A stretch of 64,000 nucleotides of DNA, taken from the NCBI GenBank assembly GCA_015075105.1, contig JABTUZ010000002.1, forward strand, positions 1,102,001 through 1,166,000, given 5' to 3'. Position 1 is the stretch's first letter. Each line of letters opens with the position of its first letter. Shown here one piece after another: positions 17,460 through 23,428 of this stretch. Made by a program: the position numbers and the translations under genes. The notes under the pieces were generated by a model. It did no database searches, was not told the DNA's origin, and saw nothing but the letters and a program-made list of their open reading frames with translations. This DNA comes from Leptospiraceae bacterium (lineage in GTDB: Bacteria > Spirochaetota > Leptospiria > Leptospirales > Leptospiraceae).

Positions 17460-18016
17460 TTCACCACCTTTCCTTCTACCTGTTTTGGTTTCGATATTAT
17501 ATCAAATCTTGCAGTCAGTTTGCGCTGAATTTCAGGCCATGCGGTTTTTATTGCTTTCCGGACAGATGGAATTTCATTCAATACTTCAAGCAAAATCTCT
17601 GCAGACTGCATCGGAGAAAATCCGGACTCTTCATCCTTTTCCAGTTTAAGCTGAAACTCGCTGATAGCCTTGAATGCGTATAGCATTCCTTCGAGGGTTT
17701 TTGCTTCTACAATTGCTTTACCAGACTCGTCAACAATCTGGTTGTATGCGGCGTTGATTAAGGTATCTGTCTTCGCAAAAATTTTTGATCTTTGTGTAGA
17801 GGCCTGATCGATAATTCTTTTTCTGGCAGCATTGTCTACAGCCTTCCGCTTATCTTCCCATACTTCGCCGAGAGCATCCGGTTTTTCTGCCCAGTTGCGT
17901 ATCGTGTTGGCAGTAATTTTCGGAAAGTCGGATTTTAAAATTCCTTCTATTTGCTCAGGATTATTTCCGAGCAGAAACAAATTGAATGCGCGATTGATTA
18001 CCGATTGGTTATACAT
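17456..18016 (-). CDS. Terminase small subunit (Mu gp27 / DUF3486 position)
   Basis: This 186-residue, mostly helical protein directly precedes the terminase large subunit. I take the ATG at 18,016 (MYNQSVINRAF) because GTGGAGAAAA gives a good ribosome binding site immediately upstream. The N-terminal ~60 residues have a helix-turn-helix feel (INRAFNLFLLGNNPEQIEGI ... ITANTIRNW), and the long C-terminal helices may make the oligomer. It fits a DNA-recognising small terminase subunit. Confidence 0.65.
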   Translation of the reverse strand: MYNQSVINRAFNLFLLGNNPEQIEGILKSDFPKITANTIRNWAEKPDALGEVWEDKRKAVDNAARKRIIDQASTQRSKIFAKTDTLINAAYNQIVDESGKAIVEAKTLEGMLYAFKAISEFQLKLEKDEESGFSPMQSAEILLEVLNEIPSVRKAIKTAWPEIQRKLTARFDIISKPKQVEGKVVK

Positions 18017-18614
18017 TTTTCTCCACAAACAAAAGACTATGAGAGTCCGGGCCGATCATTTTAATCAGATCATCGCTTGGATATAAAATGCAGCTCCCGT
18101 CATGATCTTTGTATTTTGAGCGGGCATTTCCATAAGGGTCATGCACAAAGGCTCCGAGAGTATTTCCGTTTTCATCTATCCGAAATCCAACGATGCAGAT
18201 AATATGCCCCTTTGCTCCAGGTAAATAATTGGAAATATTGATACCGGTAACAACGGGTATTCCATTAAGAACATTCTCCCTGACTTTATTCCAGACATCC
18301 AGAGTTTTGAAATAATCGACTCTTTTTTCAAGTCCCCATTTCTCAAGATACTCATTCAGAATTCTTTTATGCACATCCCAGTCATATCTTGTTTCTCCTT
18401 TTTTCAGCTTACTCATCACGATTGCATAATAGGCGCGATCATTGATATCGTAACTAACGTCCATAAAAGTATCCCAAATCCAGTTCCAGAAATATTTCAT
18501 CGACTCAATGAAACATTGCGAGGAAAACTCTGGGTTTCCTTTCGTGTCATAGTTGTCCCTCTGAGTGGAATACTCCGGCATTTTTGGAATCAGAAAATCC
18601 TGGTATCTCAACAT
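18009..18614 (-). CDS. C39-like cysteine peptidase, candidate endolysin
   Basis: This 201-residue protein has the arrangement of peptidase C39_2: Cys in SSQCFIES (about residue 34), His in GHIICIVGF (about residue 136), and Asp in HDPYGN (about residue 158). It is encoded in the lysis cassette with a spanin and holin-like protein immediately upstream in the operon. C39-type proteins cleave peptides, and in phage they are found as endolysins cutting peptidoglycan cross-bridges. No export signal is present, as expected for a holin-dependent enzyme. The function is inferred from motif and location. Confidence 0.65.
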   Translation of the reverse strand: MLRYQDFLIPKMPEYSTQRDNYDTKGNPEFSSQCFIESMKYFWNWIWDTFMDVSYDINDRAYYAIVMSKLKKGETRYDWDVHKRILNEYLEKWGLEKRVDYFKTLDVWNKVRENVLNGIPVVTGINISNYLPGAKGHIICIVGFRIDENGNTLGAFVHDPYGNARSKYKDHDGSCILYPSDDLIKMIGPDSHSLLFVEKNV

Positions 18615-18617
18615 ACG

Positions 18618-19046
18618 TCAGACACCTTCAACCGGAAGTTTTCCTACTCCGAATATTGTTTTCAAAACACCCTGCCTGACGAGAATCATCAGTATAATGA
18701 GAACAAGAATTATAACTACCGATACGACAAGAAAGATCACCATGTTGGCGGATTTGTTTGCATATTCAGCTTTCTCGTCAGAGCAGGTTTGCAGTTTATC
18801 TCTGAGAGTCTGATTTTCTTTTTGGATGGAAGCGGAATTTTTCCCTTGCTCCAAAATTGTGGACTTACAGGAATCCAATTCGGAGAGAATCCATTTCTTT
18901 TCGGTTGAATCGGGTAACTTGTTTATTGCTCCGGATTTTACCGCTTCAATTCTTTCTGCCGTCGTTTTTCCAAGGTCAACATTGCGAACATTGGTCGAAG
19001 CGCATCCGAGAACCAAAGCAAAGAATAGTGCGATTGAAATTTTCAT
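18618..19046 (-). CDS. Unimolecular spanin (u-spanin)
   Basis: This 142-residue protein has an N-terminal lipoprotein signal with lipobox Leu-Val-Leu-Gly-Cys (acylation Cys15). A helical, Gln/Lys/Glu-rich periplasmic part (residues 20-98) follows, and a C-terminal membrane segment at about residues 101-123 (VIFLVVSVVIILVLIILMI). That is the u-spanin architecture, first known for phage T1 gp11: the N-terminus is anchored in the outer membrane and the C-terminus in the inner membrane. It fuses the two membranes in the last step of lysis and indicates a Gram-negative host. Confidence 0.8.
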   Translation of the reverse strand: MKISIALFFALVLGCASTNVRNVDLGKTTAERIEAVKSGAINKLPDSTEKKWILSELDSCKSTILEQGKNSASIQKENQTLRDKLQTCSDEKAEYANKSANMVIFLVVSVVIILVLIILMILVRQGVLKTIFGVGKLPVEGV

Positions 19047-19369
19047 AGCTCACGGCTCCTTGTATTTAAATCCCCGCTGTTTTTTGCGATGGATTGGATT
19101 TTCTCCAAAAGATCATCTTTCGCCTGAATTCTTGTCCGCTTAACGGACGATTCATTGATACGCTTTCCGAGATATAGTCCTCCCTGGCCGAGAGCCGCAA
19201 TCGCCAGAATATTCATGAGAGACAATTCTTCAGGAAGAATCTGAATATCGATGAACACAAAATAAATAACGCATGAAACAAACAGGAAAAATAAAATCCA
19301 TGTCCTGAAAGTTGTGTCGGAAAATTTTCCGGTTTTGTCGTCAGTCCAAATCCAATTTATAAATCTCAT
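19043..19369 (-). CDS. Holin-like membrane protein
   Basis: This 108-residue protein has two hydrophobic segments (residues ~21-45, including ILFFLFVSCVIYFVFIDIQ, and ~50-68, including LMNILAIAALGQGGLYLG) and a charged C-terminal tail. It lies between the spanin and the membrane STAS-like gene. This fits a class II holin (two transmembrane segments, N- and C-termini in the cytoplasm) that would release the peptidase. It overlaps the spanin gene by 4 bases. Confidence 0.65.
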   Translation of the reverse strand: MRFINWIWTDDKTGKFSDTTFRTWILFFLFVSCVIYFVFIDIQILPEELSLMNILAIAALGQGGLYLGKRINESSVKRTRIQAKDDLLEKIQSIAKNSGDLNTRSREL

Positions 19370-20025
19370 CCTACCTCCTTGATCTCAACGTTGTCCGAGT
19401 TTTTTAAATCCCGCAGGGTTTGCAGACTCTTCACTAATTTTTCAAAAATTGCTTTCTTCGGTAGAATAACGCGAAGCTTCATATCGTTATCTTGGGCGAT
19501 TTGTGAAAAGATATTACCGATTGAAGAAAGGGATTTTGAATTTATTGCGCGGACATCGACGAGTTCAAAAGACAATTTTCGGTTTGCAAACGGGAAAGAA
19601 GAGACAAGCTTTTTGAACAGAAGCAACATATCCTCCAGATCCTCATCCTCCCTTGGCCGCAACGTATCAGAAAATCCAATTGACAAACCCAGCGAGTCTA
19701 TATAAATTCTTGCAGGATGTTCCAGGATTTTCTCTACCAGCTCGATTAACTCTTTGTTTTTTTCGAGATAACTCTCGATTTTGTCGATATGAGTTCTCTG
19801 AGCATCAATCGTAGTTTGCAAGGTCTCGATAACCCCGCGCAGCTTTTTAACTTCTGCAAGAAGTTCCGATGCCGTGGGCTCAATTGCCGGTTTTTGGAAA
19901 AATTTCCAGATATACTTAAAAGAATCTTTGATCTCGTTTGCGAATTTTAATATAACAGAAAAGAATAATACAAACCCCAATGCAATTAGCGACGGCAGCC
20001 CCATTTCAAATAGTTTATCTTCCAT
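19366..20025 (-). CDS. Membrane-anchored protein with coiled coil and STAS-like domain
   Basis: The start at ATG 20,025 is preferred because AGGAAGGGTT precedes it; a GTG at 20,073 would add 16 residues. The protein (219 residues) has one membrane segment (LPSLIALGFVLFFSVILKF, residues ~10-28), a coiled-coil region (residues ~50-100), then a C-terminal ~110-residue domain. The pattern LSFELVDVRAINSKSLSSIG and LRVILPKKAIFEKL resembles the STAS/anti-sigma antagonist fold. It is the first lysis gene after the late promoter and a leader hairpin. It may modulate lysis timing or a host signalling pathway. Confidence 0.5.
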   Translation of the reverse strand: MEDKLFEMGLPSLIALGFVLFFSVILKFANEIKDSFKYIWKFFQKPAIEPTASELLAEVKKLRGVIETLQTTIDAQRTHIDKIESYLEKNKELIELVEKILEHPARIYIDSLGLSIGFSDTLRPREDEDLEDMLLLFKKLVSSFPFANRKLSFELVDVRAINSKSLSSIGNIFSQIAQDNDMKLRVILPKKAIFEKLVKSLQTLRDLKNSDNVEIKEVG

Positions 20026-20035
20026 AACCCTTCCT

Positions 20036-20062
20036 AAAAAATGCCGGATGCTTCCATCCGGC
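20036..20062 (-). terminator. Terminator-like hairpin in the late leader
   Basis: On the minus strand GCCGGATG GAAG CATCCGGC forms a perfect 8-bp G+C-rich stem with a 4-base loop (20,062-20,043), followed at once by ATTTTTTA. It therefore looks like an intrinsic terminator acting on leftward transcripts. It lies between the predicted late promoter (start near 20,094) and the first lysis gene (20,025), so late transcription must pass it. The T-run is only on the minus strand. Confidence 0.65.
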
Positions 20063-20100
20063 GAGTAACGCACAAATTCGCTTCCGAATCTGATACATCA

Positions 20101-20176
20101 ATTTTACAGGAGGTAATTGGAATTCACAAGGGCGAACGAAACTTAAGTAAGTGCAATTTGCCGAAAGATTTTTCTG
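20101..20176 (-). promoter_or_regulatory. Late promoter copy A (conserved upstream block plus -35/-10)
   Basis: Read on the minus strand it has TTCGGCAAATTGCAC, TTCGCCC, then TTGTGA, a 17-base spacer and TAAAAT (20,106-20,101). The same array occurs at 12,541-12,616 with the same spacing, including the -35 and -10. The shared upstream block (about 35-40 bases) is likely to be bound by a late activator. The HTH gene at 20,207-20,506 stands directly upstream. Confidence 0.6.
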
Positions 20177-20206
20177 GTTTGATTAAGCGGGTCTTAATTT
20201 TACGGA

Positions 20207-20506
20207 TTATTCAATTTCACGCAATTTTCTCTGACGGGCAAGAAATGAATCCAGATCGGATTTCAAAAATACTTTCCTTCTGGAATTGTATGAGATTTCA
20301 TAAATTTTTCCGTCAGCAACATAACTGTAAAGAGTTCTGCGCTTCACTTTCAGATATTCAGCAGCCTGGTCGGGCCGCATAATCTCGCGCGAATCTTTTG
20401 GAAGAATAATTTCCTCTGCCGGAATCAAAGGTTTACCCCCAGACATTAGTGATGGCTGGACAACTCTTAATAGAGAACCGTTTTTTGTGTAACCCTTGAT
20501 AGACAT
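20207..20506 (-). CDS. Small HTH (AlpA/excisionase-type) DNA-binding protein, candidate late activator
   Basis: This 99-residue protein contains a helix-turn-helix typical of AlpA/HTH_17 proteins at about residues 43-90 (MRPDQAAEYLKVKRRTLYSY, then a wing with basic residues). It sits immediately before the first late promoter on the same strand. Mu uses Mor and C to switch on middle and late genes; neither is recognisable in the visible part, so this gene is a candidate for that job. Its own promoter (TTGACA, 17-base spacer, TCTAAC) overlaps a palindrome, suggesting regulation. Confidence 0.55.
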   Translation of the reverse strand: MSIKGYTKNGSLLRVVQPSLMSGGKPLIPAEEIILPKDSREIMRPDQAAEYLKVKRRTLYSYVADGKIYEISYNSRRKVFLKSDLDSFLARQRKLREIE

Positions 20507-20508
20507 TT

Positions 20509-20543
20509 CTTTGCGTTAGACGCAAAGCTTTTTATTTTGTCAA
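20509..20543 (-). promoter_or_regulatory. Promoter of the HTH gene, overlapping a palindrome
   Basis: On the minus strand TTGACA (20,543-20,538), 17 bases, TCTAAC (20,520-20,515). The predicted start is about 2 bases from the ATG at 20,506, so the message would be leaderless. An 8-bp perfect inverted repeat with a 3-base loop (20,509-20,527; CTTTGCGT / ACGCAAAG) spans the -10, a possible repressor site. Confidence 0.6.
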
Positions 20544-20561
20544 GGATTTTTTATTCTTTCG

Positions 20562-21086
20562 TTAAATTCCTAAGAGTTGTTTCTTTTTTTGTGTAAATTC
20601 TTCCTCAGTTAAAATTCCTCGCTCTTTTAAGCTTGCTAATTTTTCAATTTGTGATGCGATATTATCTGTTGAGTCCGATGGGATGTTCTGAAATTGCATC
20701 CACCGAGTACAAATAATATTGAACAACTTGTCGATTAATTCTTTCTTAGGCATGTTCATGGCCGGAAAACAATCCGATTTATTTCCTGCAGAGAGTAATA
20801 AAATGTCTCCCAATGCACCAGTGCGTTCAACTCCAGTCACATCTTTAAAATAATTTTGCTGAAAGCTTACAGCTTTTTTAATGATAACTCGATCTTCAGT
20901 TACCAAAACAAAAAATTCTCCCCGACTTCCTATTTGATCAATAAAACATGTGGCGATGAATTTCTCTTTAAGTGGATCGAAAGAGGAATATTCTTTTATT
21001 TTATCAAAAATATTTTTTGGAATATCGCTTTGATCATCAGCAAAATAGTAAGTTGAACCCATAATCTGTTTAAATGTCTGTTTCAT
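20562..21086 (-). CDS. SHOCT-domain protein
   Basis: This 174-residue protein has a beta-rich first part (residues 1-130, with FIATCFIDQIGSRGEFFVLV, like a PH-type domain) and a C-terminal SHOCT-like motif (SQIEKLASLKERGILTEEEF, residues ~141-172). SHOCT motifs are short C-terminal oligomerisation or anchoring modules. It lies between the HTH gene and a membrane protein gene, with 2 bases to the latter, and both are minus-strand. Not a standard phage structural gene, so it is likely a lysogenic conversion or regulatory gene. Confidence 0.55.
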   Translation of the reverse strand: MKQTFKQIMGSTYYFADDQSDIPKNIFDKIKEYSSFDPLKEKFIATCFIDQIGSRGEFFVLVTEDRVIIKKAVSFQQNYFKDVTGVERTGALGDILLLSAGNKSDCFPAMNMPKKELIDKLFNIICTRWMQFQNIPSDSTDNIASQIEKLASLKERGILTEEEFTQKKKQLLGI

Positions 21087-21088
21087 GA

Positions 21089-21628
21089 CTATTTCCTCGC
21101 TGAGCCATATATTAATGTCCCTAATGTAACTCCAACCTCAGCCATAGGCCGATCCCGTAAGTTTGGGTCAGAATAGGTTTTGTCTATTTCACGGCAAATT
21201 TTGAGGGCTTCTGTTGCATCGTCTCTTTTCAAAAAAAGATAAACTAAGTCCAGGCAGGCGATATTCTGCTCAGTTATCGAAGCAATGATCCAATCATGTC
21301 CGTTGCCCTTTTTCAATTTGTTTACTCTTATCATTAATTCTTTTTGAGATTCCAGCTTTTCAGATTCAGGCTCATTTGGTTGGGTCGGTCTTTCACTGGC
21401 TTCCTCCGTGGAATCTTTCGTAACAAAATCTCCTTTTACTTCTTTTTTTGAGCCTCCTGAGAAAATGGCGATAAAAACAATCAGTATGAATCCCGAAACT
21501 ATTGCCTGAAGATAATAGAAAAGAAACTTCTTTTGACCGCTCAAAATGGTCGATTTTGCAATTGCGTAAAATCCGATAAACGGTGCTAAATATTTTATTA
21601 CTTCCTCTGCATCCAGCTTTTGTTTCAT
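21089..21628 (-). CDS. Membrane protein with a C-terminal soluble domain, unknown
   Basis: I choose ATG 21,628 (MKQKLDAEEVIKYLAPFIG), preceded by a GGGAGAG site, over the frame start 48 bases upstream. The 179-residue protein has hydrophobic stretches (residues ~12-25 and ~33-57, with FYYLQAIVSGFILIVFIAIF), a Glu/Ser/Pro-rich linker, and a helical C-terminal half with YLFLKRDDATEALKICREID, TPR-like in feel. It shares a minus-strand unit with the SHOCT gene. Function unknown; possibly an accessory gene expressed in the lysogen. Confidence 0.5.
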   Translation of the reverse strand: MKQKLDAEEVIKYLAPFIGFYAIAKSTILSGQKKFLFYYLQAIVSGFILIVFIAIFSGGSKKEVKGDFVTKDSTEEASERPTQPNEPESEKLESQKELMIRVNKLKKGNGHDWIIASITEQNIACLDLVYLFLKRDDATEALKICREIDKTYSDPNLRDRPMAEVGVTLGTLIYGSARK

Positions 21629-21813
21629 AACATCTCTCCCTTTTTCAAATTCTGCCGGTCTTTCAAAAATCGACAAGCCTATTTCTTTTTAAAGCAAAGT
21701 TAAATGGGAGACATAACTTTGCGGAAAAAAAGAGAAAACAGCGAGTTTTTTTTCTTGTCGTACAAAAGAAATGTCTCTCCTCTTGATATACTATACAAAA
21801 ATAAGGTAAGCGA
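21629..21813. other. Intergenic gap between the minus-strand accessory unit and the small plus-strand gene
   Basis: About 185 bases without a convincing gene. It contains poly-T/poly-A stretches and a possible plus-strand -10 (TATACT/TATACA, ~21,787-21,797) upstream of the small gene at 21,814. I saw no clean -35. No repeat longer than chance noticed. Confidence 0.5.
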
Positions 21814-21954
21814 ATGTTGCCGGAAAAAGTGCGAAAAATGAGAGTACTGGAAGTCCTTGTCCATACTATCGAAATGTACAAAGAAGAAGACATCTCGCTT
21901 GAATTTTTAGACGAGTGTGTTGAGGAAATTGAAAGTATTTATTCACATTTTTAG
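21814..21954 (+). CDS. Small plus-strand protein (46 aa) in the immunity region
   Basis: ATG at 21,814 is preceded by AAGG at a workable distance, and the frame runs 46 codons to TAG. The product (MLPEKVRKMRVLEVLVHTIE then acidic) looks like one helix-rich microprotein. It is followed directly by a strong terminator (21,961-21,982), so it is an independent single-gene unit, opposite in direction to the flanking minus-strand genes. Function unknown; could be a small regulator. Confidence 0.5.
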   Translation: MLPEKVRKMRVLEVLVHTIEMYKEEDISLEFLDECVEEIESIYSHF

Positions 21955-21960
21955 AATCAG

Positions 21961-21982
21961 CCGGGGTTGCCCCCGGTTTTTT
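21961..21982 (+). terminator. Intrinsic terminator after the small gene
   Basis: CCGGGG-loop-CCCCGG (21,961-21,976) followed by TTTTTT on the plus strand. It ends the 21,814-21,954 unit. On the minus strand no T-run follows. Confidence 0.85.
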
Positions 21983-21985
21983 CTT

Positions 21986-22297
21986 TTAGCTTACATCATA
22001 GGCAGAATAGTGAGACATGCATGTCCCGCAAATGTTAGGCCTTTTTAGTCCTGCGGCCTCCCAACATTCTTGATCATCCATACGCTCGCTATCAATTACC
22101 GTTTCCGATTTCGAGACTTCATTGCATAAAGATTTGCCCGTTTCATAGTAGAAAGTTAGCTCCCCATTTTTTGATCTGCCCTTAAGCTCAAAAATATGGG
22201 ATACTAGACTATCCTCTAATTTCCTGAATTTAAATCTCAACTTTTTAGAATCCCGATATTGGATTTCTTTATCATATTCTTCATTTAGATTTTTCAT
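21986..22297 (-). CDS. Hypothetical phage protein beside the repressor
   Basis: This 103-residue protein has an N-terminal charged half (NLNEEYDKEIQYRDSKKLRF). The C-terminal cysteines (residues ~84, 93 and 96, ending CGTCMSHYSAYDVS) suggest a metal site. A GGAGG site precedes the ATG. It is transcribed leftward from near an inverted repeat at 22,320-22,372. It could be an immunity-region accessory protein; no family recognised. Confidence 0.5.
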   Translation of the reverse strand: MKNLNEEYDKEIQYRDSKKLRFKFRKLEDSLVSHIFELKGRSKNGELTFYYETGKSLCNEVSKSETVIDSERMDDQECWEAAGLKRPNICGTCMSHYSAYDVS

Positions 22298-22319
22298 GAA
22301 AATCCTCCATTGTATTAGC

Positions 22320-22372
22320 TATAACGATGAAGCTCGAATTTTCAGTTGGAAATTCAAAACTACATCGTTATA
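22320..22372. repeat. Nested inverted repeat downstream of the repressor gene
   Basis: TATAACGATG (22,320-22,329) and CATCGTTATA (22,363-22,372) form a perfect 10-bp inverted pair. Inside them GAATTT / AAATTC form a further 6-bp pair. It lies in the leader region of the 103-aa gene (start 22,297) and after the repressor stop (22,420). Possible operator, attenuator or bidirectional terminator. Confidence 0.6.
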
Positions 22373-22419
22373 TATTTAGTAGCTGTAGCAAATTTCTATT
22401 GAAATTCTTGAAGAGAATT

Positions 22420-22794
22420 TCACTTACCCAGAATATCGCGGATGACGATTTTTAGCTTCTCGCGCTCCGAGTGGGAAAGGTTCAAAATCTTGTCGAAAAG
22501 CTCCTTAACCTGCGGATTCTTTTTAGCCTCTCTGGTATATTGCATCCCTTCATTCAACGCGGCAAGCCTTTCCTCAACACTCCCGGCCTCCATACTCCCT
22601 TCGCCGGTCAAGAGCCAGTTCGCGTTGACTTTATGTTTAAACTGGATAGCTAATGCCAGCGGTTTATCAAAGCTACGTTTATCGCTTAAATACTGAGATA
22701 TTGCGGATTGAGTAATACCTAAGGTTTCCGCAAATTCGGACTGATTAAGTCCCGATTTCTCAATTACGCTTTTTAATCTATTTCCTTGTGGCAT
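22420..22794 (-). CDS. Xre-family HTH repressor (immunity repressor)
   Basis: This 124-residue protein begins with a lambda-type/Xre helix-turn-helix at residues ~5-60 (LNQSEFAETLGITQSAISQYL). A helical C-terminal region follows, carrying NWLLTGEGS, a phrase common in Xre phage repressors. It is transcribed leftward, while the early genes start rightward on the other side of a pair of ATATCACA(A/T)TGTTATA sites. This fits the phage c repressor that keeps the early promoter off. It lacks a peptidase domain, so any induction would not be by self-cleavage. Confidence 0.8.
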   Translation of the reverse strand: MPQGNRLKSVIEKSGLNQSEFAETLGITQSAISQYLSDKRSFDKPLALAIQFKHKVNANWLLTGEGSMEAGSVEERLAALNEGMQYTREAKKNPQVKELFDKILNLSHSEREKLKIVIRDILGK

Positions 22795-22800
22795 AAAAAA

Positions 22801-22849
22801 ATATCACAATGTTATAAAAAATTTGCTTGCAAAATATCACATTGTTATA
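22801..22849. promoter_or_regulatory. Paired operators and early promoter
   Basis: Two near-identical 16-bp sites, ATATCACAATGTTATA (22,801-22,816) and ATATCACATTGTTATA (22,834-22,849), are 33 bp apart (three helical turns). A rightward promoter TTGCTT (22,823-22,828), about 17 bases, TATATA (22,846-22,851) overlaps the second site. The repressor gene starts 7 bases left of the first site. The layout fits a repressor acting on both promoters. Confidence 0.75.
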
Positions 22850-22928
22850 TATGGTCATTTCTGTTGAGGTTTCCTCATCACTCGCTAATTACAAGGATAG
22901 CGATAATGTCAAGAAAGAAAAGGAGAAA

Positions 22929-23132
22929 ATGCTTATGTCACCAATAGCTATACGGAGAAAGATCGAGGATTTCTATGGAACTCTAACCAAGTTTTCAGAT
23001 GAATTCGACCTGAACTATTCTCAGCTTTCGGATACGATCCACAATAGACGACGGGATAAAAAATGCGTATCTGCACTTAACAAAATTGGGATAGTTCTTC
23101 CCAGAAGAGACTCAAAACGGGTAGCCGCATGA
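22929..23132 (+). CDS. Small early protein, paralogue 1 (Ner/HTH-like)
   Basis: Start at 22,929 is chosen because AGGAG precedes that ATG (the frame opens further upstream). This 67-residue basic protein contains FYGTLTKFSDEFDLNYSQLS, a helical pattern resembling a helix-turn-helix, and a basic end (RRDSKRVAA). It is the first rightward early gene after the operators, the position of Ner in Mu, a second negative regulator. It is similar in layout to the next gene. Confidence 0.6.
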   Translation: MLMSPIAIRRKIEDFYGTLTKFSDEFDLNYSQLSDTIHNRRRDKKCVSALNKIGIVLPRRDSKRVAA

Positions 23133-23428
23133 GAGATATAACAGAACGAGAAGATCTGATCATAACTTCGAGCTGCAATCAATCTCTTAAAGCTCCTAAA
23201 AAATCCGCGCTCCCATTGGATGTCAGACAAAACGCAAAGCGGGAATTGATCTATAGATACGAGTCTCTCACCACTTGCGCCGAGAAGGCGGGTTTGAACT
23301 ATCGGGTTCTAATCGAGACGTTAGGGGGAAGAAGTAACAATCAGAAGATCCTCCAATTTCTTATGAAAGAGGGACTGTATTACCCTGAAATTGACACCTC
23401 CCGGAAAAAATCGAGGAAAGTCGCATGA
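23129..23428 (+). CDS. Small early protein, paralogue 2
   Basis: This 99-residue protein overlaps the previous one by 4 bases (ATGA). Its C-terminal half parallels the first protein: YESLTTCAEKAGLNYRVLIE against YGTLTKFSDEFDLNYSQLSD, then basic residues (RKKSRKVA against SKRVAA). So the pair probably arose by duplication of a small regulator. The N-terminal ~35 residues have no counterpart. Likely DNA-binding; not proven. Confidence 0.6.
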   Translation: MRDITEREDLIITSSCNQSLKAPKKSALPLDVRQNAKRELIYRYESLTTCAEKAGLNYRVLIETLGGRSNNQKILQFLMKEGLYYPEIDTSRKKSRKVA

